From the NCBI GenBank assembly GCA_035654775.1, contig DASRWB010000045.1:1-29313 (forward strand): DNA of 29,313 bases, in the 5' to 3' direction. The notes below the pieces were generated by a model. It had not been told where the DNA came from. It did no database searches and saw only the letters and a program-made list of their open reading frames with translations. Each line of letters opens with the position of its first letter. The stretch's first letter is position 1. The DNA comes from HKST-UBA85 sp035654775 (GTDB lineage Bacteria; Bacteroidota; Bacteroidia; Flavobacteriales; Flavobacteriaceae). A program made the translations under genes and the position numbers. Positions 22,493 to 29,313 of this stretch are shown piece by piece.

Positions 22493-23745
22493 TTTACTTT
22501 TATAATATCGTTAATATTTGTGGTGTATCTTGGGGAAAGTCGCTCTTGACGCATTTTCCAGGTGCGTTCCAAATCTTGATTGCCCAGTTTTATCTTGTCT
22601 GAATGATACTTTTTATTTATATGGTCTATTGCTGACATTAATAATTTGTGTTTGGGGTTTTCATGTTCAAACATATCTAATTGATAATTATCCTTGGGTA
22701 CAATTCCTGCAACAATAACACCGGCACGTTTGTACTTGATGCCCTCTTTAAAAATAGCAGTCACGGCTTTTACAGCTTCGCGACTTATGGTCAATGATGA
22801 ATCGGTTGGGTAAGGCAAACTAATATGCTTACTCGCCCGATGCTGCTCCAACTCTTTTTTATGTCTATCGCTACTTAAAGTGACAATAATTATATGGCAA
22901 TACGATTTCTGCTTGCGCAACTTTTCGGCGCAACTTGTGGCAAAGGTGGATACTCGTTCTTTTATATAATGTAAATCCTCATAGGTGTAATCAAAACTTC
23001 GGGTTGTTGCAATGGCACGCTTGTTTTTGAGCTCATCTAAAAGTATTTTGGGGGTTCCTTCTAAATCTTTTTTCAGTTTCCATTCCGTAATAGAAAATGT
23101 TTTGCGAACCCAATCATCAGGAAGTTGCGTAAAATCATAGGCTGTTTTACAGCCTTTGGCTTGCAGTCGTTTTGCCAAACGATAGCCTATCCCCCAAACA
23201 TCTTCAATCTTGATCCATTTTAAAGCTTTCACGCGTTTTTCTTCAGAATCTATCACATACACGCCTTGGGTTTGTTCGAGAAATTTTCGGGCAATTTTAT
23301 TGGCCACTTTACTCAGCGCTTTGGTAGGTGCTATGCCCACGCAGGTAGGAATGCCCGTCCATTTTAATATTCGTTTTCGCATTTGAACAGCCATTGCATT
23401 GTAATCAAAAAATTCATATCCTTTAAACTGTAAAAATGCTTCATCAATACTATACACTTCTATATCTGGCGTGAACTGTTCCAAAATTTGCATAACCCTG
23501 CTGCTCATATCGCCATACAACGGATAATTTGATGACAGCACATGAATATGATTCATTTTACAAAAGCTTTCCCACTTAAAAATAGGTGCACCCATGGGCA
23601 AGTTTAATGCTTTAGCCTCATCGCTTCTAGAAATTACACACCCGTCGTTATTGCTTAAAATAGCAACCGGTTTGCCCTGTAAATTCGGGTTAAAAACCCG
23701 TTCACAAGAAGCATAAAAATTATTACAATCTACTAAGGCAAACAT
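22486..23745 (-). CDS. umuC: UmuC-like Y-family DNA polymerase
   Basis: Catalytic subunit of an error-prone translesion polymerase. The 419-residue protein has the Y-family palm: Asp6 in MFALVDCNNFYASCE, and Asp101-Glu102 in YSIDEAFLQF, forming the metal-binding carboxylates. The helix-hairpin-helix thumb region is around 183-200 (VWGIGYRLAKRL), then the little-finger domain. QLDMF at 355-359 is a good sliding-clamp binding motif. The ATG at 23745 is preceded by no exact TAnnTTTG box; TATCTTTA close to the start is one mismatch away. No LexA-type operator is recognised. It is divergent from the TonB receptor gene across 84 bp and overlaps umuD by 7 bp. Confidence 0.95.
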   Translation of the reverse strand: MFALVDCNNFYASCERVFNPNLQGKPVAILSNNDGCVISRSDEAKALNLPMGAPIFKWESFCKMNHIHVLSSNYPLYGDMSSRVMQILEQFTPDIEVYSIDEAFLQFKGYEFFDYNAMAVQMRKRILKWTGIPTCVGIAPTKALSKVANKIARKFLEQTQGVYVIDSEEKRVKALKWIKIEDVWGIGYRLAKRLQAKGCKTAYDFTQLPDDWVRKTFSITEWKLKKDLEGTPKILLDELKNKRAIATTRSFDYTYEDLHYIKERVSTFATSCAEKLRKQKSYCHIIIVTLSSDRHKKELEQHRASKHISLPYPTDSSLTISREAVKAVTAIFKEGIKYKRAGVIVAGIVPKDNYQLDMFEHENPKHKLLMSAIDHINKKYHSDKIKLGNQDLERTWKMRQERLSPRYTTNINDIIKVKC

Positions 23746-23801
23746 GGAATAAAGATATTGTATTTGACCCTTTTTTTATGCTTCACCTTTGTTAAAAATT
23801 T

Positions 23802-23809
23802 TACCTTTG
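23802..23809 (+). promoter_or_regulatory. Putative promoter box for the second TonB receptor gene
   Basis: TACCTTTG matches TAnnTTTG and lies 20 bases before the ATG. ACCTTTG occurs twice 18 bp apart (23785-23791 and 23803-23809). No -33 TTG at proper spacing is seen. The spacer is shared with divergent umuC. Confidence 0.5.
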
Positions 23810-23829
23810 CGCCTTAAAATTTATCCGGC

Positions 23830-25650
23830 ATGAAACTTCGTAAACCCATCCAAACGATTCTCTTTTTTGTCTTACCCTTTTGCGGTCTAAATGCTCAAGA
23901 AGCAACCCGTCAAAATCTGGATTCTGTAGTGGTTGCTTCTTCCCGAATCGATTTGCCTTTCAAAGAAAATGCCAGAACCCTTTCAGTAATAACGACCAAA
24001 GACATCAAAGAAAGTGCTGCGACTAATGTAGCCGATTTACTTCAGCAAGTAGCCGGTGTAGATATCAGGCGTCGTGGCATCAACGGCATGCAGGCCGATT
24101 TATACATTCGCGGCGGAAGCTTTGACCAAACGCTTTTGCTTATCGACGGCATGAAAATGGACGATGCACAAACCGGTCATCATACCATGAATGCTGCATT
24201 GCCGTTAGAAATTATAGAGCGCATAGAGCTTGTTAAAGGTCCTGCTGCGCGTGTGTTTGGACAGAATGCATTTACCGGAGCCATTAACATTGTGACCAAA
24301 AAAAACACCAAAGACCTAAATCGCGTAGGGTTTCAGCTAGGGTCGTACAAACAACAAAACGCACAGGCCACAACAGGAATATCCCTAAATAAAAGCGTAC
24401 ATATCGCTCATGCTTCTGTAAATACTTCTGACGGATACCGGTACAATACCGATTTTAACAATCAAAATTATTTCTTAAAGAGTCGCTTTAACCTTCAACA
24501 CCTTCCTATAGACTTTATTGCTAACTTTCAAGAAAGAAAATTTGGTGCTAATGGTTTTTATGCTTCGCCTGCAGCTGCAGACCAATATGAAGAAACCCAA
24601 ACCAGCCTGATAGGCTTTTCAACGGTTTATAAAACTAAAAAGCTCACTTTAAAACCGCGCGTGTATTGGAGGCGAAATCAGGATGAATACCTTTTTGTAA
24701 GACAAAATCCGGCGGTTTATCGAAATGTGCACATCACCAACAAATGGAGTGCCGAAATGCATGCAGCCTATACTTCACGATGGGGAACAACAGGTTTTGG
24801 CGTAGACTTAACTCAAATATATTTATCCAGCAACAACTTAGGCGATCACCATCGGTTTATGACCAATGTGTTTGCAGAACATCAAATGAAATTCTTAAAC
24901 AACAAACTGGATATTACGCCCGGTGTTGCCGTAACGTATTTTTCTGATTTTAAATTTCACGCCTTTCCCGGAGTTGATATTGGTTATGCTTTAAGCAATC
25001 GACTAAAACTCTACGGAAATGCCGGTTATACCTACCGGATTCCTACCTATACCGATTTGTATTACTCCGACCCAACTACCTTAGGCAATGAAGCGCTTAA
25101 TCCCGAAGAAGCTATCGCACAAGAAATTGGAATAACCTATTCCGGAAAAAACATTACCGCCACCATGGCCTTATTCAACAGAGATTCCAAAAAACTAATC
25201 GATTATGTAAAGGAAAATGAAGCTGATTTGTGGGAAGCCACAAACATACGCAACCTTAACACCAAAGGTTTTGAAGTGAATACCCGATATGCTTTCCGAC
25301 TGTTTGATTATCCGCAATCTGTTTCCATGGGATACAGTTTTATTGAGGATGAAGTAAAAAAGCTGGCTGTAAATTTTTCTAGATATTCCATAAACTCTTT
25401 AAAGCATCAGGCTACCTTAACCTTACATACCCAACTTGTAAAAAACATTACCCACACCGTTGCCTACCGCTATGCCGAACGCACTTCAGGGAATGCCTAC
25501 GCTATATTTGATGCAAGCCTAAGGGCAAAAATTCATGATTTAGAAATATCTGTAATTGCCAATAACCTGTTTAATAAAAGTTATTATGAAACCCATTTGG
25601 TACCTATGCCCAAAGGAAATATAGTACTGGGCACAACCTACCAATTTTAA
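23830..25650 (+). CDS. TonB-dependent outer membrane receptor (BtuB-like size)
   Basis: A 606-residue outer-membrane receptor. Signal peptide of about 22 residues ending GLNAQ, no carboxypeptidase-like domain, then the plug at about 30-155 (SVVVASSRIDLPFKENAR, VADLLQQVAGVDIRRRG, YIRGGSFDQTLLLIDG, ERIELVKGPAARVFGQNAFTGAINI), then a 22-strand-sized barrel ending in LGTTYQF with the terminal aromatic residue required for Bam assembly. Size and layout are like BtuB and small siderophore receptors, but no residue fixes the ligand, and there is no cobalamin riboswitch or partner lipoprotein beside it. A JmjC/cupin-like gene follows after 78 bp with its own promoter box. Substrate unknown. Confidence 0.9.
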   Translation: MKLRKPIQTILFFVLPFCGLNAQEATRQNLDSVVVASSRIDLPFKENARTLSVITTKDIKESAATNVADLLQQVAGVDIRRRGINGMQADLYIRGGSFDQTLLLIDGMKMDDAQTGHHTMNAALPLEIIERIELVKGPAARVFGQNAFTGAINIVTKKNTKDLNRVGFQLGSYKQQNAQATTGISLNKSVHIAHASVNTSDGYRYNTDFNNQNYFLKSRFNLQHLPIDFIANFQERKFGANGFYASPAAADQYEETQTSLIGFSTVYKTKKLTLKPRVYWRRNQDEYLFVRQNPAVYRNVHITNKWSAEMHAAYTSRWGTTGFGVDLTQIYLSSNNLGDHHRFMTNVFAEHQMKFLNNKLDITPGVAVTYFSDFKFHAFPGVDIGYALSNRLKLYGNAGYTYRIPTYTDLYYSDPTTLGNEALNPEEAIAQEIGITYSGKNITATMALFNRDSKKLIDYVKENEADLWEATNIRNLNTKGFEVNTRYAFRLFDYPQSVSMGYSFIEDEVKKLAVNFSRYSINSLKHQATLTLHTQLVKNITHTVAYRYAERTSGNAYAIFDASLRAKIHDLEISVIANNLFNKSYYETHLVPMPKGNIVLGTTYQF

Positions 25651-25700
25651 ACCCTAAAAAACATCCCTTTATACTATCTTTACATTTACCAACGTTTTCT

Positions 25701-25708
25701 TACCTTTG
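25701..25708 (+). promoter_or_regulatory. Putative promoter box for the cupin-like gene
   Basis: TACCTTTG matches TAnnTTTG. It is 20 bases upstream of the TTG start at 25729, giving a short leader and supporting that unusual start. Confidence 0.5.
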
Positions 25709-25728
25709 ACATCTAAATTTTTGGCAGA

Positions 25729-26592
25729 TTGAAATTGAATCTTCAAGATATTCCTCGGGTAGAAACCCTCACAAAGGAAGAATTTATAAAGCACTATTTT
25801 AAGCCTCAAAAACCAGTGGTTATTGAGCGCTGTATTGAAGATTGGCCGGCATATACCCGCTGGAGTCTGGAGTATATGAAAACCGTTGCCGGCGATAAAA
25901 CCGTTCCGCTTTATGACGACAGACCGGTAGATTATAAAGACGGTTTTAACGAACCCCATGCCAAAATGAAGATGAGCGATTATATAGACTTGCTCAAACG
26001 TGAACCCACTCGTTACCGTATTTTTCTTTGGAATATTTTAAAGGAAGTTCCACAACTGCAAAACGACTTTTCCTATCCTGATTTTGGACTAAAACTACTC
26101 AAAGGATTGCCTATGCTTTTTTTTGGAGGCAAAAATTCGTATACCTTTATGCATTACGATATTGACCTAGCCAATATCTTTCACTTTCATTTTGAAGGAA
26201 AAAAACAAATTATTCTTTTTGACCAAAATCAAAACAACTACCTCTACAAAGTTCCGCATTCACTAATTACCAGAGAAGATATAGACTTTGCCAACCCCGA
26301 TTTAGAAAAATGGCCGGCGTTGAAACATGCCCAAGGCTATAGCACAGAGCTAAACCATGGCGAAGTACTCTATATGCCCGAAGGCTACTGGCACTATATG
26401 CGGTATATTACTCCGGGATTCTCTATGAGCTTACGCGCAATACCCAGAAAGCCTAAAAATCTTATTAAGGCTTTATACAATATCTTCATTATGCGTCATT
26501 TTGATAATTTTATGCGAAGATTGAAAGGTCAAAAATGGATTGACTGGAAAAACGAACAAGCTATCCAAAGAACAAAAAAAGCATCTGCTTAA
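25729..26592 (+). CDS. JmjC/cupin_8-like Fe(II)/2-oxoglutarate oxygenase family protein
   Basis: A 287-residue cytoplasmic protein of the cupin-like (FIH/JmjC-related) group, whose studied members hydroxylate protein side chains. The iron-binding triad is visible: H142-x-D144 in FMHYDID, and distal His222 in MPEGYWHYM. The lysine in FEGKKQIILF (158-159) is placed to bind 2-oxoglutarate. The N-terminal half opens with LNLQDIPRVETLTKEEFIKHY, typical of the family. The start is TTG; an in-frame stop lies 12 bases upstream, and no in-frame ATG occurs before residue 50. The protein substrate is unknown. It follows the BtuB-like receptor but has its own promoter box. Confidence 0.82.
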   Translation: MKLNLQDIPRVETLTKEEFIKHYFKPQKPVVIERCIEDWPAYTRWSLEYMKTVAGDKTVPLYDDRPVDYKDGFNEPHAKMKMSDYIDLLKREPTRYRIFLWNILKEVPQLQNDFSYPDFGLKLLKGLPMLFFGGKNSYTFMHYDIDLANIFHFHFEGKKQIILFDQNQNNYLYKVPHSLITREDIDFANPDLEKWPALKHAQGYSTELNHGEVLYMPEGYWHYMRYITPGFSMSLRAIPRKPKNLIKALYNIFIMRHFDNFMRRLKGQKWIDWKNEQAIQRTKKASA

Positions 26593-26733
26593 CCTCAAAA
26601 AAGCAACACCCTCGTTTTTACACTAAAAGCATAAAAATTGTATTTTTTGTATTATTTTTCTTACTTTTTAAAAAAATATAATGCATTTGGTCGAATAATT
26701 ATTGTATTTCAACCGTTTTTTAAAATTGGTTTT

Positions 26734-26741
26734 TACATTTG
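26734..26741 (+). promoter_or_regulatory. Putative promoter box for the T9SS cargo gene
   Basis: TACATTTG matches TAnnTTTG, 26 bases before the ATG at 26768. An in-frame TTG at 26702 lies upstream of this box and is therefore not the likely start. The 26593-26733 part of the spacer holds only AT-rich sequence. Confidence 0.5.
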
Positions 26742-26767
26742 TTATCAAACCAAATCATTCATGCCTC

Positions 26768-28663
26768 ATGAACATAAAATTACACCTACCAACCTTGTTT
26801 TTACTTGTAGCTTTTTCATATAGCTACAGTACTATTTTAAGCCCTGTAAATGCATCAGCAACAACTGATAGCCATCGTTTTTTAGAGACATTAGAGACAG
26901 AAGTCGATGCTAATTCGCTGTTTTTTTCTAGCACAACCTGGGATGGAAACTCTTGGAGTAATGGTACGCCAAATATCAATTTGATATGTATTATTGACGG
27001 AAATTACACTACATCCACTCACGGCAGTTTCGAAGCTTTAGAGCTTCAGGTTAATGCTGGTTATACACTTACCATTAGCAACAATACCTACTGTAAGATT
27101 GCTGAAGATGTTACTGTTGCCGGAAATATTCAGGTTGAAAACAAAGGTGCTTTTGTACAAGTTGACGAAACCGGAACTTTTACCTTAGTTGGCGCCGGAA
27201 CATCTTCTGTAAACAAATACACAACACCGCTAGAAAATTGGTATAACTATACTTATTGGAGTTCTCCCGTAAGTGGCACTACGGTAAATCAAGCTTTTGC
27301 ATTTTCTCATTCTGGTATGCGTTATTGGTTTGACGCCGAGAAATTTCTTGATGTTTTAGTAGAAATTAACAATGAAGACTCCTATCATCCCGGTCATGAT
27401 GATATTGATGATGACGGTGACGACTGGACGCTTTTAAACGGCGCTACAGTATTACAGCCCGGCGTTGGCTATGCCGCAACCCATTCGCCTATAGGATTTG
27501 TATCTAATAACTCCTATCAGTACAATTTTGTGGGTCCTTTAAATACGGGTAACATAAATGTTTCTATTTACTTTAATGGAAATAATGGAGACAACGACTG
27601 GAACTTTATAGGGAATCCATACCCAAGTGCCATTAGCGCCGACGAATTTTTCTCAGAAAATTCAGCAGTAGTCGGAGGTGCTATATACTTATGGTCACAT
27701 GCTTCATCTGCAAGCAGTTCAAACAGCGGAAACGAAGCCTACAACTTTAATGCTGATGACTACGCTATAATAAATGCAGGAAGCGGTGAAGTGGCCGGTG
27801 GTTCTACCGTAATCCCTAATCGTTATATCCCATCGGGGCAAGGTTTTTTTGTGCAAGGTTTAACTAACGGTACGGCAAAGTTCACTAACGATATGCGCGT
27901 GGCAGACACTAATAGCAACAGCCAGTTTTTCAGACAAAACAATACAGAAGATACCAATAAATTATGGATTAATTTAACTTCTGACAACGGTGTGTTTAAT
28001 CAAATCCTTGTGGCCTATGTTGACGGTGCCACAAACGAAGATGACGGCAACTATTATGATGCTCCTAGAAATCTGTCCGGTGAGTCGGCTTCTATTATTT
28101 ATACGCAAATTGAAAATGTTTCTGACAAGAAATTTGCCATTCAAGGGAAAGCTCCGGAAGGTCTTACTATAGATGAAAAAATTCCCGTTGGGTTTTTTAC
28201 TTCAATTACGGAAGCCACATTATACACCTTGTCTATCGCAAAAATACAAGGCGATTTTTTAACCGCCAATACCGTGTTGTTAAAAGATAACCTATACGAC
28301 ACCTATACCGATTTAACGCTAAACGATTACACGTTTACATCTGAAACAGGCGATTTTACTGACCGGTTTGAAATTGTTTTCAGCAGACAATTGTTGTCCG
28401 TTGCTTCTCCGGAAAAAGCCAATGCATTTTCTGTTTTCGAACCGGATGCCAATACATTGGTGTTTAAAACATCAGGCGATGCTTCAATACACGCTATTGT
28501 GTTGTTTGATATGAATGGGAAAACGATTCTAAATCATATAAACACAAGCCATGCTGATCAGTCAACCGTTTCTGTACCTTCTTTAAGTACAGGAAATTAT
28601 ATTGCTAAAGTAACGTTCTCAAACGGAAGTGTTGCGACTAAAAAAATACTCAAAAAACGATAA
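26768..28663 (+). CDS. Secreted protein with type IX secretion C-terminal sorting domain
   Basis: A 631-residue exported protein. Starting at ATG 26768 gives a clean signal peptide (MNIKLHLPTLFLLVAFSYSYS). Residues about 50-150 contain a WDGNSWSNGTPN segment followed by short beta repeats, common in flavobacterial surface proteins. An acidic HDDIDDDGDDW stretch (about 210-225) could bind calcium. A beta-sandwich-like middle follows. The last 75 residues are a type A T9SS sorting domain: SVFEPDANTLVFKT, IVLFDMNGKTIL, VPSLSTGNYIAKV and the terminal GSVATKKILKKR. That domain directs export across the outer membrane and is normally removed. No catalytic motif is seen; a surface or adhesin-like role is a guess. 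Confidence 0.88.
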   Translation: MNIKLHLPTLFLLVAFSYSYSTILSPVNASATTDSHRFLETLETEVDANSLFFSSTTWDGNSWSNGTPNINLICIIDGNYTTSTHGSFEALELQVNAGYTLTISNNTYCKIAEDVTVAGNIQVENKGAFVQVDETGTFTLVGAGTSSVNKYTTPLENWYNYTYWSSPVSGTTVNQAFAFSHSGMRYWFDAEKFLDVLVEINNEDSYHPGHDDIDDDGDDWTLLNGATVLQPGVGYAATHSPIGFVSNNSYQYNFVGPLNTGNINVSIYFNGNNGDNDWNFIGNPYPSAISADEFFSENSAVVGGAIYLWSHASSASSSNSGNEAYNFNADDYAIINAGSGEVAGGSTVIPNRYIPSGQGFFVQGLTNGTAKFTNDMRVADTNSNSQFFRQNNTEDTNKLWINLTSDNGVFNQILVAYVDGATNEDDGNYYDAPRNLSGESASIIYTQIENVSDKKFAIQGKAPEGLTIDEKIPVGFFTSITEATLYTLSIAKIQGDFLTANTVLLKDNLYDTYTDLTLNDYTFTSETGDFTDRFEIVFSRQLLSVASPEKANAFSVFEPDANTLVFKTSGDASIHAIVLFDMNGKTILNHINTSHADQSTVSVPSLSTGNYIAKVTFSNGSVATKKILKKR

Positions 28664-28708
28664 TTTTTTCAGTTGTGACAGGATTTTAGAGAATGGGGTT
28701 AATAATTA

Positions 28709-28740
28709 AAAAACGTGTGTGTTCTCATACGCGTTTTTTT
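28709..28740. terminator. Bidirectional terminator between the T9SS cargo gene and recX
   Basis: AAAACGTGTGTG pairs with CATACGCGTTTT (two G-U or C-A positions depending on strand) around TTCT, with A-runs on one side and T-runs on the other. It lies between convergent genes; the recX stop codon is at its right edge. Confidence 0.75.
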
Positions 28741-29212
28741 ATGGAACAAGCTCAATTACCTTGTCGTAAACCAACGAAGACTCCCAACCTCTATACAACA
28801 GGTAATCGGCTAATTTTTTTCTTTTCTTGTAGCGGTTTTTTTCCTTGATTTGAGCGACTCTTTTTTGAGCCAATGCACTAAAACTAGTCAGGTATTCTTC
28901 TTCAGAAATTTCTTTTAACGCCTGTTCAATATTGAATTTAGAAATCTCTCTTTGTTTTAATTCTCTCACTATTCGTTGTTTACCCCAATGTTTAGCTTTG
29001 AGCTTGCCTCTGGCATAGCTTTTAGCAAATCGGGACTCGTTTAAAAAATCGTGCTGTATAAGCGCTGTGACAATTACATCTACAGCCTCGGGAATCATTC
29101 CCATAGATTGAAGTTTAGTTCTTACTTCCATATGGCAGCGTTCCTGATAGGCGCAATAATTTTTTAACCGCTCAAGCGCTTGGTCGACAGTATATGTTTT
29201 TTGTCGTGTCAT
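28739..29212 (-). CDS. recX: Regulatory protein RecX
   Basis: RecX modulates RecA filament growth. The 157-residue protein begins MTRQKTYTVDQALERLKNYCAYQERCH, typical of the family, and continues with three-helix repeat units: EVRTKLQSMGM, FLNESRFAKSYARGKLKAKHWGKQRIVRELKQ, and a third around LADYLLYRGWESSLVYDKV. The GKQRIVRELK stretch is a strong family marker. A GTG 54 bases upstream would add an 18-residue hydrophobic-looking tail that is not family-like, so the ATG at 29212 is chosen. recA is not adjacent in view. On the minus strand TTAATTTG, one mismatch from TAnnTTTG, lies just before the start. Confidence 0.93.
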   Translation of the reverse strand: MTRQKTYTVDQALERLKNYCAYQERCHMEVRTKLQSMGMIPEAVDVIVTALIQHDFLNESRFAKSYARGKLKAKHWGKQRIVRELKQREISKFNIEQALKEISEEEYLTSFSALAQKRVAQIKEKNRYKKRKKLADYLLYRGWESSLVYDKVIELVP

Positions 29213-29271
29213 GCTACAAATTAATAACATTTTGTTAATAAAACCGAATCTATAACCCGCTGACACTTAAA

Positions 29272-29313
29272 TATATTTGCATTATATTTGTAAGCTAGAT
29301 TTTTATATCTTTG
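29272..29313 (+). promoter_or_regulatory. Cluster of three TAnnTTTG boxes reading out of the window
   Basis: TATATTTG at 29272-29279, TATATTTG at 29283-29290 and TATCTTTG at 29306-29313 all match the Bacteroidota -7 consensus on the plus strand. They are divergent from recX and probably drive a gene just beyond the right edge. In AT-rich DNA some matches occur by chance, so only one may be real. Confidence 0.45.

Noticed and set aside
23746..23829. LexA/SOS box upstream of umuC
   Set aside because: No palindromic LexA-type operator could be recognised; only a repeated ACCTTTG and a near-match promoter box are visible.
23830..25650. Naming the second receptor BtuB (cobalamin)
   Set aside because: Size and architecture are similar, but there is no cobalamin riboswitch, no cobalamin transport or salvage gene nearby and no ligand-specific residue that I can identify.

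Overview
The window looks like a chromosomal segment of a member of the Flavobacteriaceae (Bacteroidota). The evidence is TAnnTTTG promoter boxes, no visible Shine-Dalgarno signals, a protein with a type IX secretion (T9SS) C-terminal sorting domain, two TonB-dependent outer membrane receptors, a DUF4270 lipoprotein, a DksA-like protein with a degraded zinc finger, a long IleS, and atpD-atpC standing without other atp genes in view. Genus cannot be fixed from the sequence. Nearly everything from 933 to 29212 is ordinary housekeeping or envelope gene content. I see no rRNA, tRNA, CRISPR array, transposase, integrase or prophage gene.

Layout. Positions 1-932 have no convincing gene but are dense in repeats: a degenerate 11-bp periodic stretch (about 75-184), dispersed imperfect palindromes (234-257, 329-356), a perfect 16-bp inverted repeat (451-505), a 16-bp tandem array (559-630), a 7-bp tandem array (628-662) and a 13-unit 11-bp array (761-903). 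Then comes a leftward ileS > dksA-like > lspA cluster (933-5424) with a terminator-like hairpin before lspA, and a repeat-bearing spacer (5425-5589). A leftward panC > panD > flippase-like membrane protein > esterase-like protein > radA operon (5590-10315) starts from a divergent promoter region. From the other side of that region runs glgA-like > DUF4270 lipoprotein > glmS (10426-14723). Next are a rightward TonB receptor + SGNH lipoprotein pair (14869-19240) closed by a strong terminator, and atpD-atpC (19407-21225). Leftward follow a DUF2975 membrane protein + XRE regulator pair (21266-21994) with an inverted repeat around its promoter, and a umuC > umuD translesion polymerase pair (22052-23745). 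Rightward then come a second TonB receptor, a JmjC/cupin-like oxygenase and a T9SS-exported protein (23830-28663), converging on recX (28739-29212).

How the genes fit together. panC/panD make beta-alanine and pantothenate for CoA. glmS feeds amino sugars to peptidoglycan and LPS. lspA matures the lipoproteins, of which at least two are encoded here (DUF4270 and SGNH). radA, recX and umuCD concern recombination, RecA control and damage tolerance, but are in separate transcription units. The TonB/SGNH pair probably binds or processes an ester- or lipid-like ligand at the outer membrane; this is inference.

No wholly new system is evident. The most noteworthy points are the repeat-dense first 0.9 kb, the swapped HIGH motif (GIHH) of IleS, several enzyme-like proteins lacking canonical catalytic residues (esterase-like, GlgA-like, SGNH, DksA-like), and the inverted repeat bracketing the DUF2975-XRE promoter.
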